This document shows positions 7,518 through 16,225 of a stretch of 64,000 bases of DNA, piece after piece. A program made the translations under genes and the position numbers. Positions within the stretch are counted from its first letter, which is position 1. Every line of letters begins with the position of its first letter. The stretch is from NCBI RefSeq assembly GCF_020736365.1, contig NZ_CP085988.1, positions 2,858,001 to 2,922,000 on the forward strand, in the 5' to 3' direction. The notes under the pieces were generated by a model. That model was not told where the DNA came from and searched no databases. It was given only the letters and a program-made list of their open reading frames with translations. The DNA comes from Clostridium sp. M62/1. Its GTDB lineage: Bacteria; Bacillota; Clostridia; Lachnospirales; Lachnospiraceae.

Positions 7518-7877
7518 ATGTATATAAATCCTTCCCGTGAAAACTATCTGGAAACCATTCTGTTGTTAAGTAAAAAACGCCCTGTTGTGCGGTCTGTGGA
7601 TATTGCTGCAGAATTGAATTTTAAAAAATCCAGCGTCAGCGTGGCTATGAAAAAGCTGCGTGAAAGCGGACATATCACGGTATCTCCCGAAGGTTATGTC
7701 TATTTAACAGAATCCGGAAAGGAAATCGCCGCTCAGATTTATGAACGCCATATTCTCCTCTCTTCCTGGCTTGAGCGTCTGGGAGTGAGTCCGGAAATTG
7801 CAGCTGAGGACGCCTGCAAAATGGAGCACATTATCAGTCTGGAAAGTTTTGAAGCTCTCAAAAAACACCTCACATAA
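7518..7877 (+). CDS. DtxR/MntR-family metal-dependent repressor
   Basis: 119 residues: winged helix SRENYLETILLLSKKRPVVRS (RSVDIAAELNFKKSSVSVAMKKL covers the recognition helix), then the metal-binding dimerisation domain with E and H ligands (ERHILLSSWLERLGV, DACKMEHIISLESFEAL). No C-terminal SH3 domain, as in MntR. Start at 7518 chosen because AGAAGAGGTGAGG lies just upstream and the protein then begins MYINPSRENYLE; the earlier ATG at 7458 falls in the promoter. Divergent from feoA. Likely represses feoA and feoB with Fe(II) or Mn(II) as corepressor. Confidence 0.9.
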   Translation: MYINPSRENYLETILLLSKKRPVVRSVDIAAELNFKKSSVSVAMKKLRESGHITVSPEGYVYLTESGKEIAAQIYERHILLSSWLERLGVSPEIAAEDACKMEHIISLESFEALKKHLT

Positions 7878-8123
7878 TGTTTTTTATTGATACAGGAAGG
7901 ATGTTCGCCGGATACGCATTGTCTTACGGACTTTTGGGAGAGATTGTACAGTGAAACCTCAAGACGGAGCAGGGCGAAAGACCGAAAAAATGCTCAGAGG
8001 AGTGCCGCAAAATCATCAATAATGATATGCTCCCTTCTAGATAGACAAGTTAAAATAATAAACCGCCTAGGAGGCAGCATATTTTCACTCTGAAACTCGT
8101 CGCAACTGTCCTCCGGACAAAAG

Positions 8124-8319
8124 CTTCGTGCTGTTCGGAAATACTTGGCCGGACAAGGAAGTACTTATTCCATAGAGTCTGAATACGTTGTTTCTGTAAA
8201 TGATAAACTTAGCGCGGTACAAAGATTACCTGGAAGTCACAGCCTCTCCATATGGCCATGATCGGTATTTTACCTGGTTACGGCCGCAGGAATTAGCGAT
8301 ACTAAAGAAAGTCAAATAA
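8124..8319 (+). pseudogene. Possible frameshifted coding remnant in a 625-bp gene-poor stretch
   Basis: The stretch 7878-8502 has no intact gene. Within it, one frame from 8124 reads VRKYLAGQGSTYSIESEY and on to about 8215, and a second frame then reads ARYKDYLEVTASPYGHDRY...ELAILKKVK to a stop at 8319. Amino acid composition of both parts looks protein-like and they would join by a shift near 8215. I cannot name the family. The segment 7887-8093 has a weak open frame with no recognisable content. Confidence 0.3.
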
Positions 8320-8368
8320 AAAAAGGCTATGCCGGAAATCAACATTCTGATTTTGGTATAGCCTTTTC
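8317..8368 (-). terminator. Terminator after the GGGtGRT gene
   Basis: Stem AAAAGGCTAT(A)CC / GG(C)ATAGCCTTTT around a 22-nt loop; on the minus strand it is followed by a run of seven T. It is about 135 bp beyond the GGGtGRT stop codon. The plus-strand side also has TTTT, so it may work in both directions. Confidence 0.7.
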
Positions 8369-8502
8369 TTATGCTCAAATTTGTGTATTACCGCCGTTTC
8401 CCCTTGTGTATTACCTGTGTACTACTTGTGTATTATCAGGCAGGATTCGCAAGGATTTGACAGGCTCTTCACTCTGAACAACCCTTGATTTTACGGGATT
8501 TC

Positions 8503-9513
8503 TTAGAACTTCCCAGCCTTAGCGGCTTCCTCAATGGCTACCGCTACAGCAACTGTCATACCAACCATCGGGTTGTTTCCTGCGCCGATCAGTCCCATCA
8601 TCTCTACATGGGCCGGTACGGAGGAGGATCCAGCGAACTGTGCGTCAGAGTGCATACGTCCTAAAGTATCTGTCATACCGTAGGAAGCCGGGCCTGCTGC
8701 CATGTTGTCCGGGTGCAGAGTACGTCCTGTGCCGCCGCCGGAAGCTACGGAGAAGTATTTCTTTCCTGCCTCTACTCTCTCCTTCTTGTATGTTCCTGCT
8801 ACCGGATGCTGGAAGCGTGTCGGGTTGGTGGAGTTTCCTGTGATGGAAACGTCTACGTTCTCCTTCCACATGATGGCAACGCCCTCGCGCACATCGTTGG
8901 CGCCGTAGCAGTTTACCTTTGCACGAGGTCCGTCGGAGTATGCCTTTCTGAATACTTCCTTTAACTCGCCTGTGTAGTAGTCGTACTGTGTCTCAACGTA
9001 TGTGAAGCCGTTGATTCTGGCGATGATCTGTGCAGCGTCCTTTCCTAAACCGTTTAAGATAACGCGAAGCGGTTTCTGGCGAACCTTGTTTGCCTTCTCT
9101 GCGATACCGATAGCGCCCTCAGCAGCTGCAAAGGACTCGTGTCCTGCCAGGAAGCAGAAGCAGTCTGTATCTTCCTCGAGAAGCATCTTTCCAAGGTTTC
9201 CGTGTCCTAAGCCAACCTTTCTCTGGTCTGCAACGGAGCCCGGGATGCAGAATGCCTGAAGTCCCTCGCCGATAGCTGCAGCAGCGTCAGATGCCTTGCG
9301 GCAGCCCTTCTTGATAGCGATAGCCGCGCCTGTGATATAAGCCCAGCATGCGTTTTCAAAGCAGATTGGCTGGATGCCCTTTACCTGGTTGTAAACATCC
9401 AGGCCGGCGTCCTTTGTAATTTTCTCAGCTTCCTCGATAGAAGCAATTCCATAGCTGTTTAATACGGAATTGATCTTATCAATTCTTCTCTCATATGATT
9501 CAAATAATGCCAT
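8503..9513 (-). CDS. GGGtGRT protein (family of unknown function)
   Basis: 336 residues, carrying the signature that names the family, GGGTGRTLHPDNMAAGPASY near residue 260, followed by GMTDTLGRMHSDAQFAGSS and a C-terminal GLIGAGNNPMVGMTVAVAVA. Start ATG has AAGGAGG at the right distance. It follows the NifU-like gene on the same strand; the 245-bp gap contains only a small hairpin (TCCGAC-GCTGT-GTCGGA). The pairing of GGGtGRT proteins with NifU-like scaffolds is recurrent in Clostridia as I recall; biochemical role is not known. A glycine-rich loop suggests nucleotide or phosphate binding, which is speculation. Confidence 0.9.
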   Translation of the reverse strand: MALFESYERRIDKINSVLNSYGIASIEEAEKITKDAGLDVYNQVKGIQPICFENACWAYITGAAIAIKKGCRKASDAAAAIGEGLQAFCIPGSVADQRKVGLGHGNLGKMLLEEDTDCFCFLAGHESFAAAEGAIGIAEKANKVRQKPLRVILNGLGKDAAQIIARINGFTYVETQYDYYTGELKEVFRKAYSDGPRAKVNCYGANDVREGVAIMWKENVDVSITGNSTNPTRFQHPVAGTYKKERVEAGKKYFSVASGGGTGRTLHPDNMAAGPASYGMTDTLGRMHSDAQFAGSSSVPAHVEMMGLIGAGNNPMVGMTVAVAVAIEEAAKAGKF

Positions 9514-9758
9514 GAGTGGTTTCCTCCTTGATATGTAATTAACAATCTCTGAATTTTAAGCACGAAAGCCTGACAGTCCGACGCTGTGTCGGAAATCTGT
9601 CCTGCCCGGGAATTTCACTGCTGTCTTTTCTCTGCCGATGCATTCCCCTGTTCCCCGCGCCCATACGTCCCGACAGCCGCATATTCCGGCCGCCATCGGT
9701 CTTTTCGTCCATATGTCCCGGCGCCTGTATTCCCTGCACAGACAGAGCAGGCAGACAA

Positions 9759-10451
9759 TTATTCCTCTCTCGGATCGATGATCTTGACAGCGTCAGCCAC
9801 GCGGCCGTACTGTCCCTTAGCCTTCTCGTAAGCAGTTGTCGGATCGTCGCCCTTCTTGATGAAATCTGTCATCTTTCCAAGGTTTACATACTGATATCCG
9901 ATAATCTGATCCTCAGCATCCAAAGCAATGCCTGTTACATATCCTTCTGCCATCTCAAGGTAACGCGGACCCTTTTTCAATGTACCATACATGGTGCCGA
10001 CCTGAGAACGGAGCCCCTTTCCTAAATCCTCAAGTCCTGCTCCAATCGGAAGTCCCTCCTCAGAGAAGGCGCTCTGTGTTCTTCCGTAAACGATCTGTAA
10101 GAATAGCTCTCTCATGGCTGTGTTGATCGCGTCGCAGACAAGGTCTGTATTCAGAGCCTCAAGAATGGTTCTTCCCGGAAGAATCTCTGCCGCCATAGCT
10201 GCGGAGTGTGTCATACCGGAGCATCCCAGTGTCTCTACAAGAGCCTCCTGGATCACGCCATCCTTTACATTCAGAGTCAGCTTGCAGGCACCCTGCTGCG
10301 GAGCACACCAGCCTACACCGTGTGTTAAACCGGAAATATCCTTGATTTCCTTAGCCTGAACCCACTTTGCCTCCTCTGGAATCGGAGCTGCTCCATGACA
10401 GACACCCTGTGCAACTGGGCACATTTTTTCTACTTCATGTGAATAAATCAT
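9759..10451 (-). CDS. NifU-like iron-sulfur cluster scaffold protein
   Basis: 230 residues with the NifU/IscU-type N-terminal fold: cysteines in CPVAQGVCHGAAP near residue 10, GVGWCAPQQGACKL and LVETLGCSGMTHSAAM, giving the conserved scaffold cysteines, plus a family-specific extension to YGRVADAVKIIDPREE. The start at 10451 has AAAGGAGT upstream; the ORF's earlier in-frame start at 10472 does not. Head gene of a two-gene unit with GGGtGRT, driven by the promoter at 10517-10545. No cysteine desulfurase is near, so it probably uses one encoded elsewhere. Confidence 0.85.
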   Translation of the reverse strand: MIYSHEVEKMCPVAQGVCHGAAPIPEEAKWVQAKEIKDISGLTHGVGWCAPQQGACKLTLNVKDGVIQEALVETLGCSGMTHSAAMAAEILPGRTILEALNTDLVCDAINTAMRELFLQIVYGRTQSAFSEEGLPIGAGLEDLGKGLRSQVGTMYGTLKKGPRYLEMAEGYVTGIALDAEDQIIGYQYVNLGKMTDFIKKGDDPTTAYEKAKGQYGRVADAVKIIDPREE

Positions 10452-10516
10452 TGTAAGACTCCTTTCAAACAAGTGTTTTAGTACATTGTTAATTTTATCA
10501 CACCGTACATACCGCT

Positions 10517-10545
10517 ATTATCGCATGGAAAAGCGAAATAGTCAA
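10517..10545 (-). promoter_or_regulatory. Promoter of the NifU-like/GGGtGRT unit
   Basis: Minus-strand TTGACT (10540-10545), 17-bp spacer, GATAAT (10517-10522). About 65 bp upstream of the NifU-like start codon. Confidence 0.75.
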
Positions 10546-10649
10546 TCTCTCCCATGTAAAAAATTACCGCGCCCGCAGCCCCTGTCCCCCGGACAGTGCA
10601 GCCGGCTATTTTCGTCCGTTCCGCGCAGAACTCCTGGCGCAGAACTCCA

Positions 10650-10698
10650 GAAAAAATAATGCAGAGCCCTGGCGGTATCTCTGCCGCTAAGGCTCTGC
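10650..10698 (-). terminator. Terminator after the ketopantoate reductase-like gene
   Basis: Stem GGCAGAGCC... as GCAGAGCC (10661-10668) with GGCTCTGC (10691-10698), and on the minus strand a T-rich tail (ATTATTTTTTC) after the stem. Lies about 40 bp past the stop codon of the gene at 10735. Confidence 0.75.
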
Positions 10699-10734
10699 TG
10701 CATCACCTCTGCCGTTTTCCGGCGCGTAACTTTT

Positions 10735-11703
10735 CTACCTGTAAATTCCCTGGTATTTTTCACTGATTTTTCTGTATCCGGGCACATCCACTCCATACTT
10801 TTCTCCCAGACGCACCACCTCATAAATCAGGCCGTCGATTTCTGACTGGTCCCCCTTTTCCAGGTCTCTCTGCATGGAGGTGGAGGCGGTAGGCTTTAAG
10901 GCATCCAGAATTGCCAGATTTCTCCTGACAATATCCTCGCCGAAGTCAATTCCCATGGCTTTGGCCACAGCATCCACCTCCCGGACAAGCTGAATAAAGA
11001 AGCCTCGCATTCCGTCATCCTTCTGGATCGCCCCGGCCTCTGCGTGACAGTAAAGGCCGCAGCCTGCCTGAGGAGACACATAGGAAAACTTGAGCAGCGC
11101 ATCTCTCTCTATATTTTCAGACAGAATCCCCTCGATTCCGGCCTTTCTCAGATCTGCCTCCACAGCGCCAAGACGCTCCCTCTGGCTTTCCTCTGCCTTC
11201 TGTCCCCTTCGCAGGCCGAATACAACGCGGAACACGTCTCCATGGCGCTTCAGATGTCCGGGGGAGGATATGTTGGCAGAGATGTAGATGCAGCCGTCTG
11301 TCACCAGAATTTCAGGCAGCTTCTCCTGGATCCTCCCGCCTGTCCCGTAGATATTGAGAACGGGAATTACAATGGTTTTTTCTCCCGCAGCCTGCCTGAT
11401 AAAGCTGACGGCCTCCTTAAGCGAGTAGCCCTTGACGCAGACGAAAATTACATCCGGGGCCTGGCCGTCAAATACCTTCGCGCCGCCGTCTCCTCTGTCT
11501 GTGCCCAGATATTCTTCCATTGAGCAGGCTTTTACCCAAACGGTGTATTCTCCGCGCTCCGGCGTTTCCAGCCCGAGTCCCTGAGCCCGTATCCTCTGCA
11601 AATGCTCTCCTCTTGCAATTACCGCCACATCCAGTCCCGCCTCCGCCATATTGGCGGCCATGAATCCTCCGGTTCCGCCGGCGCCTATAATCAGGTATCT
11701 CAT
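10735..11703 (-). CDS. Ketopantoate reductase-family (ApbA/PanE-like) oxidoreductase
   Basis: 322 residues. N-terminal Rossmann motif YLIIGAGGTGGFMAANMAEAG (residues 3-22 region) and ARGEH; C-terminal catalytic-type helix with SFSY-like lysine region KFSYVSPQAGC and the conserved E-x-D segment LEKGDQSEIDGLIYEVVRLG. Members reduce 2-dehydropantoate with NADPH in coenzyme A synthesis, but paralogues of this family often act on other oxo-acids and no panB/panC is near, so substrate is open. The start at 11703 has GGAGAGGAGAG upstream. It follows the MATE gene on the same strand and may be co-transcribed. Confidence 0.82.
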   Translation of the reverse strand: MRYLIIGAGGTGGFMAANMAEAGLDVAVIARGEHLQRIRAQGLGLETPERGEYTVWVKACSMEEYLGTDRGDGGAKVFDGQAPDVIFVCVKGYSLKEAVSFIRQAAGEKTIVIPVLNIYGTGGRIQEKLPEILVTDGCIYISANISSPGHLKRHGDVFRVVFGLRRGQKAEESQRERLGAVEADLRKAGIEGILSENIERDALLKFSYVSPQAGCGLYCHAEAGAIQKDDGMRGFFIQLVREVDAVAKAMGIDFGEDIVRRNLAILDALKPTASTSMQRDLEKGDQSEIDGLIYEVVRLGEKYGVDVPGYRKISEKYQGIYR

Positions 11704-11737
11704 CTGCTCTCCTCTCCCTTCCATTTTTATAAGTAGT

Positions 11738-13123
11738 TTACGCCTTCTCTCCTTCCCCTTCCTGTCCTGCTCTCTTCACTATTCGTTTCAGCACGATGCA
11801 GCACACCAGGAAGAAGGTGATTCCCTTCAGGATGCTGGACACCGTCAGCGCCCACCAGATTCCATCCAGTCCCAGAAACGTTGAGCCAAACAGCATGGCA
11901 AGGGGAATCCTGGCGCTGGTCAGGGTGATACTTATGATGGAGCTGTAAAGCGTCTTTCCCATTCCGGCCAGAGCTCCCACAGTCATCAGCTCCACGCACA
12001 TGAAAATCTGTCCCACTCCCATAATTTTCAGATAGTCCGCCCCGTAGGGAAGCACATCTGCCTCATGGATAAACAGGCCGAAGATCGGCGTGCTGAACAG
12101 GATCATCAGGGCAGTAATGATGCTTCCCCACACTGCCATCATCCCGGCTGCAATAAAATATCCCTTTCTCATACGGCCAAACTGCCTTGCTCCGTAGTTC
12201 TGCCCCACAAAGGCGTTGATAGCCATTCCAAATCCCTCTGCCGCCATCCAGGAAAGAGACTCAATCTGGCCTCCTACTCTCTGCACCGCCACAGCCGTAT
12301 CTCCCCATCCTGTCACAAATCTGGTGAGGATCATGGAGATTCCGCAGTAGATAGTTTCCTGCACAGCGGCGGGAAAGCCAATCTTTACCATAATGATAAA
12401 ATAGGGAAGAGGCGTTTTCTTCCAAAACTGTATCCGGTTGAAGAGGATCGTGTCCTTTCTTACGTGCCACAGCATCACAGCCGTCACCACTGCCTGGGAA
12501 GCCACCGTGGCTGCCGCCGCTCCCGCCACTCCCATTTCAGGGAAAAATCCGATTCCAAAAATCAGCATGGGATCCAGCACAATATTGCTGAGCATTCCGA
12601 TACAGTTGGCTGCAAACGGAACGCGGCTGCTTCCGATGGCCGTGAACAGGTTCGTCAGCGTCTGGTTCAGGAAGGTAAAGATAATCAGCCCACCTGCGAT
12701 CCTGAGATAGATAACTGCATCCCCGATAATCTTCGGATCCTCCAGGCCGAAGAAGCCGATCAGCGGATAGGCAAACACATTCATCACAATCCCGTAGATT
12801 ACCGCCAGGATCACTGCCAGCTGAAGCGCTCCCCTGCCGTACTGGGCCGCCCGCTCCTTCCTGCCTTCTCCCAGCGAGTGGGCGACCTTCACCTGGCCTC
12901 CCATCTTGGCCAGCATAACCACTCCTGTGGAAAGCCAGGTATACATTCCGGCCGCTCCCACCGAGGCCACCGCCGTAGCTCCCACACGGCCAATCCATGC
13001 CATATCCGTCAGATTATAGGCCATCTGAACTGCCGCTGTTCCCATGATGGGAATAGCCAGCTCTGTCAGAGCGGATATTATTTTTCCATTCAGTAAATCA
13101 ACCTGCTTTTTCATTTCTGTCAT
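11738..13123 (-). CDS. MATE-family multidrug/toxin efflux transporter
   Basis: 461-residue integral membrane protein with about 12 helices and the two-fold MatE repeat: LTELAIPIMGTAAVQMAYNL at the start of repeat one and IKIGFPAAVQETIYCG-type sequence at the start of repeat two. Such proteins export cationic drugs or metabolites using a Na+ or H+ gradient. GAGGCAGAGGGAG precedes the start. The leader at 13231-13262 can fold into a GCCAGGC/GCCTGGC hairpin. Followed 34 bp later by the ketopantoate reductase-like gene. Substrate unknown. Confidence 0.9.
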   Translation of the reverse strand: MTEMKKQVDLLNGKIISALTELAIPIMGTAAVQMAYNLTDMAWIGRVGATAVASVGAAGMYTWLSTGVVMLAKMGGQVKVAHSLGEGRKERAAQYGRGALQLAVILAVIYGIVMNVFAYPLIGFFGLEDPKIIGDAVIYLRIAGGLIIFTFLNQTLTNLFTAIGSSRVPFAANCIGMLSNIVLDPMLIFGIGFFPEMGVAGAAAATVASQAVVTAVMLWHVRKDTILFNRIQFWKKTPLPYFIIMVKIGFPAAVQETIYCGISMILTRFVTGWGDTAVAVQRVGGQIESLSWMAAEGFGMAINAFVGQNYGARQFGRMRKGYFIAAGMMAVWGSIITALMILFSTPIFGLFIHEADVLPYGADYLKIMGVGQIFMCVELMTVGALAGMGKTLYSSIISITLTSARIPLAMLFGSTFLGLDGIWWALTVSSILKGITFFLVCCIVLKRIVKRAGQEGEGEKA

Positions 13124-13283
13124 TCTCCCTCTGCCTCATGCAAACCGGCCGTTTTTCTTAAATTCCTTGGCTCTGCCCGTGTAAACGAGATGAAACACAC
13201 CTGGCAGGCTTCACCCGCTGCCCCGTCAGCGCCAGGCAAATATACAGACTTATTCGCCTGGCCTGCCCTCCGGGAAATCACAA

Positions 13284-13319
13284 CAGGGACATGATACTCT
13301 TTCAAATATCATGCCCCTG
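13284..13319 (-). terminator. Terminator-like hairpin after nfnB
   Basis: Imperfect 13-bp stem CAGGGACATGATA / TATCATGCCCCTG with a short loop, about 100 bp beyond the nfnB stop. The following T tract is weak (TTGTGATTT), so termination strength is uncertain. The rest of 13124-13416 holds only the MATE leader and its hairpin. Confidence 0.45.
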
Positions 13320-13416
13320 CTCTTATCCCTCTTTTATGAGTTTTTATCCTCACATTCAGTCTTTAAAGACCTGTGCCGCTGAACTGACAGCCTGCTCCCT
13401 CATTTTTCCGGTCTGG

Positions 13417-14823
13417 CTATTCAGCCTTCTTCCCGGAGAGGAACTCGTCAATTCCCTTTGCACCGGCACGTCCGGCCTCCATGGCGAGAATTACGGTCGC
13501 CGCACCTGTCACGGCGTCACCTCCGGCGTAAACGCCCTCTTTTGTGGTCTTGCCGTTTGTCTCATCGGCAATGATGCATTTCCACTTATTGATCTCCAGT
13601 CCCTTTGTGGTGTTGGAGATAAGGGGGTTCGGGGATGTTCCCAGAGCCATGATAACTGTGTCCACATCGATGGTGTAGTCGGAACCTGGAACCTCTACCG
13701 GACGTCTTCTTCCGGACTCATCCGGCTCACCCAGCTCCATCTTGCGGCATACGATGCCTTTTACCCAGCCGTTCTCATCTGCAAGAATCTCTACCGGATT
13801 GGTCAGAAGGTGGAACTCGATTCCCTCCTCCTTTGCATGGTGAACCTCCTCCACACGGGCCGGGAGCTCCTTCTCACTTCTTCTGTATACAATGTAAACC
13901 TCTGCGCCCAGGCGAAGAGCTGTTCTCGCTGCATCCATGGCCACGTTTCCGCCGCCTACTACAGCTACCTTATGTCCTGCTGCAATCGGTGTGTCATAAT
14001 CATCGCGGAATGCCTTCATCAGATTGCTTCTTGTCAGGTACTCGTTAGCGGAGAATACGCCGTTGGAGTTCTCTCCCGGGATTCCCATAAACTTTGGAAG
14101 TCCTGCTCCGGAACCGATAAAGACAGCGTCGAAGCCTTCCTTCTCCATCAGCTCATCAATGGTAACAGATTTTCCGATTACCACGTTTGTCTCAATCTCA
14201 ACGCCCAGCTTCTTTACGTTCTCGATCTCCGGCTGAACAACGCCCTCCTTCGGAAGACGGAACTCAGGAATTCCGTATGTGAGAACGCCGCCCGGCTCAT
14301 GGAGGGCCTCAAAGATCTTCACCTCATAGCCCATCTTAGCCAGATCGCCGGCGCAGGTAAGTCCTGCAGGGCCGGAACCAATCACAGCTACTCTCTTTCC
14401 GTTCTTTGTCTCAGGAGCCTTCGGAACAAAGCCATGCTCTCTCGCCCAGTCTGCGACGAAACGCTCCAGCTTTCCGATGGATACAGGCTCTCCCTTGATT
14501 CCGCGGATACATTTACCCTCGCACTGGCTCTCCTGCGGGCATACACGGCCGCATACAGCCGGAAGAGCGGAGGACTTTGCAATGATCTCTGCCGCCTTCT
14601 CAATATTTCCAGCCTTGACCTCCTGAACAAAAGCCGGGATGTCGATGGATACAGGACAGCCCTTTACGCACTGTGCGTTTTTGCAGTTTAAGCAGCGCAC
14701 TGCCTCTGCCATGGCCTCATCCATATCGTAGCCTAAGCATACCTCTTTAAAGTTTTTTGCACGCTCCTGTGGATCCTGCTCTCTCACAGGAACTCTTTTC
14801 ATCAGATCTCTATTTGCTTCCAT
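13417..14823 (-). CDS. nfnB: NfnB/GltD-type subunit of ferredoxin:NADP+ transhydrogenase
   Basis: 468 residues. N-terminal ferredoxin-like cysteine clusters CLNCKNAQCVKGCP (about 43-56) and CGRVCPQESQCEGKC (about 92-106) for two [4Fe-4S] clusters, then the FAD site GSGPAGLTCAGDL and an NADPH site GGGNVAMDAARTALRLG. The sequence alone could be called glutamate synthase small chain, but its start overlaps the stop of a PyrK-like NfnA partner and no large glutamate synthase gene is present, so it fits the electron-bifurcating NADH-dependent reduced ferredoxin:NADP+ oxidoreductase. Role: interconverting NADH, NADPH and ferredoxin in fermentation. Confidence 0.88.
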   Translation of the reverse strand: MEANRDLMKRVPVREQDPQERAKNFKEVCLGYDMDEAMAEAVRCLNCKNAQCVKGCPVSIDIPAFVQEVKAGNIEKAAEIIAKSSALPAVCGRVCPQESQCEGKCIRGIKGEPVSIGKLERFVADWAREHGFVPKAPETKNGKRVAVIGSGPAGLTCAGDLAKMGYEVKIFEALHEPGGVLTYGIPEFRLPKEGVVQPEIENVKKLGVEIETNVVIGKSVTIDELMEKEGFDAVFIGSGAGLPKFMGIPGENSNGVFSANEYLTRSNLMKAFRDDYDTPIAAGHKVAVVGGGNVAMDAARTALRLGAEVYIVYRRSEKELPARVEEVHHAKEEGIEFHLLTNPVEILADENGWVKGIVCRKMELGEPDESGRRRPVEVPGSDYTIDVDTVIMALGTSPNPLISNTTKGLEINKWKCIIADETNGKTTKEGVYAGGDAVTGAATVILAMEAGRAGAKGIDEFLSGKKAE

Positions 14824-15713
14824 TACTCATTACCTCCGCAGTGTCCGCATCCGCCGTGATGGGTGTCTCCCTCTCTCAGTTTTAATAAGGCCCGGCCTTC
14901 CTCTGTCTTGTACATCTGCTGGCGCTTCATAGCCTCGTCGAAGTTCACCTCATGTCCGTCAAACTCCGGTCCGTCTACGCAGGCAAACTTCACCTTCCCG
15001 CCCACAGTCACACGGCAGGCGCCGCACATTCCGGTACCGTCCACCATAATCGGGTTTAAGCTGACAATCGTCGGGATTCCCAGCTCTTTTGTGAGCAGAC
15101 AGACGAATTTCATCATGATCATCGGTCCGATGGCTACGCAGACATCGTATTTTTTGCCCTGGTTCTGAACCAGATCCTTTACAACCTCTGTTACCATGCC
15201 CTTTCTCTCATAGGAGCCGTCATCTGTGGTGATGTAGAGATTTCCGGCAACAGCCTTCATCTCCTGCTCCAGAATGATGAGATCCTTTGTCTTGGATCCG
15301 ACAATGACATCCACGTCGATTCCATGCTCATGCATCCATTTTACCTGCGGGTAAACAGGAGCTGCTCCTACGCCGCCTGCCACAAACAGGTACTTTTTAT
15401 TTTTTAATTCCTCGATGTCCTCTTTCACAAATTCGGAAGCATTTCCAAGAGGTCCCACAAAATCGCGGAACGCGTCTCCGGCCTTTAATCCGGCCATCTT
15501 TTCTGTGGAAGCGCCGACTGTCTGGAATACGATTGTGATAGTCCCCTTCTCTCTGTCAAAATCACAGATGGTAAGCGGGATTCTCTCTCCTTCCTCGTCC
15601 ATCTTTACAATTACAAACTCACCTGGTTCGCAGGCGCGGGCCACCCTGGGAGCTTCCACTTCCATCAGGTAAATCTTGTCGGCCAGCTTCTCTGCTCTTA
15701 AAATCTGGTACAT
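14823..15713 (-). CDS. nfnA: NfnA-type flavin/[2Fe-2S] subunit of ferredoxin:NADP+ transhydrogenase
   Basis: 296 residues with an FAD-binding barrel (GEFVIVKMDEEGERIPLTICD), an NAD-binding fold (KYLFVAGGVGAAPVYPQVKW) and a C-terminal [2Fe-2S] cysteine set GMCGACRVTV...KFACVDGPEF, as in PyrK and NfnA. Its stop shares a base with the nfnB start (TAATG), so the subunits are translationally coupled. The start at 15713 has GGAGGAGAGGG; the earlier in-frame ATG at 15764 lies almost at the promoter -10 box (15767-15772) and cannot be used. A His/Gly/Cys-rich tail (HHGGCGHCGG) ends the protein. Confidence 0.88.
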   Translation of the reverse strand: MYQILRAEKLADKIYLMEVEAPRVARACEPGEFVIVKMDEEGERIPLTICDFDREKGTITIVFQTVGASTEKMAGLKAGDAFRDFVGPLGNASEFVKEDIEELKNKKYLFVAGGVGAAPVYPQVKWMHEHGIDVDVIVGSKTKDLIILEQEMKAVAGNLYITTDDGSYERKGMVTEVVKDLVQNQGKKYDVCVAIGPMIMMKFVCLLTKELGIPTIVSLNPIMVDGTGMCGACRVTVGGKVKFACVDGPEFDGHEVNFDEAMKRQQMYKTEEGRALLKLREGDTHHGGCGHCGGNE

Positions 15714-15766
15714 GTCTTTTTCCCTCTCCTCCTGTTCTTTACAGCGATAAAATTCACTTTCCATCT

Positions 15767-15795
15767 ATTTTATCATTCCTTTATGGTTCTGACAA
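15767..15795 (-). promoter_or_regulatory. Promoter of nfnAB
   Basis: Minus-strand TTGTCA (15790-15795), 17-bp spacer, TAAAAT (15767-15772). The remaining intergenic stretch to about 16140 is T-rich with no further feature that I can support. Confidence 0.7.
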
Positions 15796-16149
15796 GCAAA
15801 ACAAGAGGAAAATTCATGGTTAAAAGCGTATGAATTCAGATTCTTTTGTCTGATATTTCTATTGTTTGGAATTTTTAGCTCTCTTTTTCGATACATTTTT
15901 GTAATTTATTACACATTTTCCCGTCAGAACCCCTGTTTTTTCTGGCGGTTTGACGGATGAAAATCTGCTTTTCAAGGCAGCAGGAAGTAAAATTTTACTG
16001 GTAAATCTTCCCCGTTTTTTACTCTGCAAGTTTTACAGCCGGCCGCAGGAATGCAGTCTGCTTCCAGCCCATTAAAAATCTTTTCAGATGATGCGGACTT
16101 TTAATCGGGAACATACGGCGGATGACAGGAAAATATAAGGATGACAGGC

Positions 16150-16178
16150 TTGAAAAACAGGTGAGCCGGCTCTATAAT
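16150..16178 (+). promoter_or_regulatory. Promoter of the LprI-domain lipoprotein
   Basis: TTGAAA (16150-16155), exactly 17-bp spacer, TATAAT (16173-16178), about 45 bp before the TTG start of the lipoprotein gene. Confidence 0.8.
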
Positions 16179-16225
16179 TTCATCAGAATAGATACACAGC
16201 AGAACAGTTTTAGGAGGAGCTTACA

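Noticed and set aside
7887-8093. 68-codon plus-strand frame after the DtxR gene
   Set aside because: Arg/Ser-rich, no recognisable pattern and no ribosome binding site.
9539-9739. Minus-strand 66-codon frame between the NifU-like and GGGtGRT genes
   Set aside because: No ribosome binding site and no protein-like composition; the gap holds a hairpin instead.
12065-13096. 343-codon plus-strand frame opposite the MATE gene
   Set aside because: Very His/Ser/Arg-rich composition typical of antisense shadows; the MATE frame is clearly real.
13120-13305. 61-codon minus-strand frame upstream of the MATE gene
   Set aside because: It runs through two hairpins of the leader and has no ribosome binding site or conserved features.
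13291-14691. Long plus-strand open frame of 466 codons opposite nfnB
   Set aside because: It is the mirror of a strongly supported gene with cofactor motifs and partner overlap; its translation is Cys/Leu/His-rich with no motif and no ribosome binding site.
13417-14823. Glutamate synthase small subunit
   Set aside because: No large subunit gene is near, and the gene overlaps an NfnA-type partner; NfnB is the better reading.
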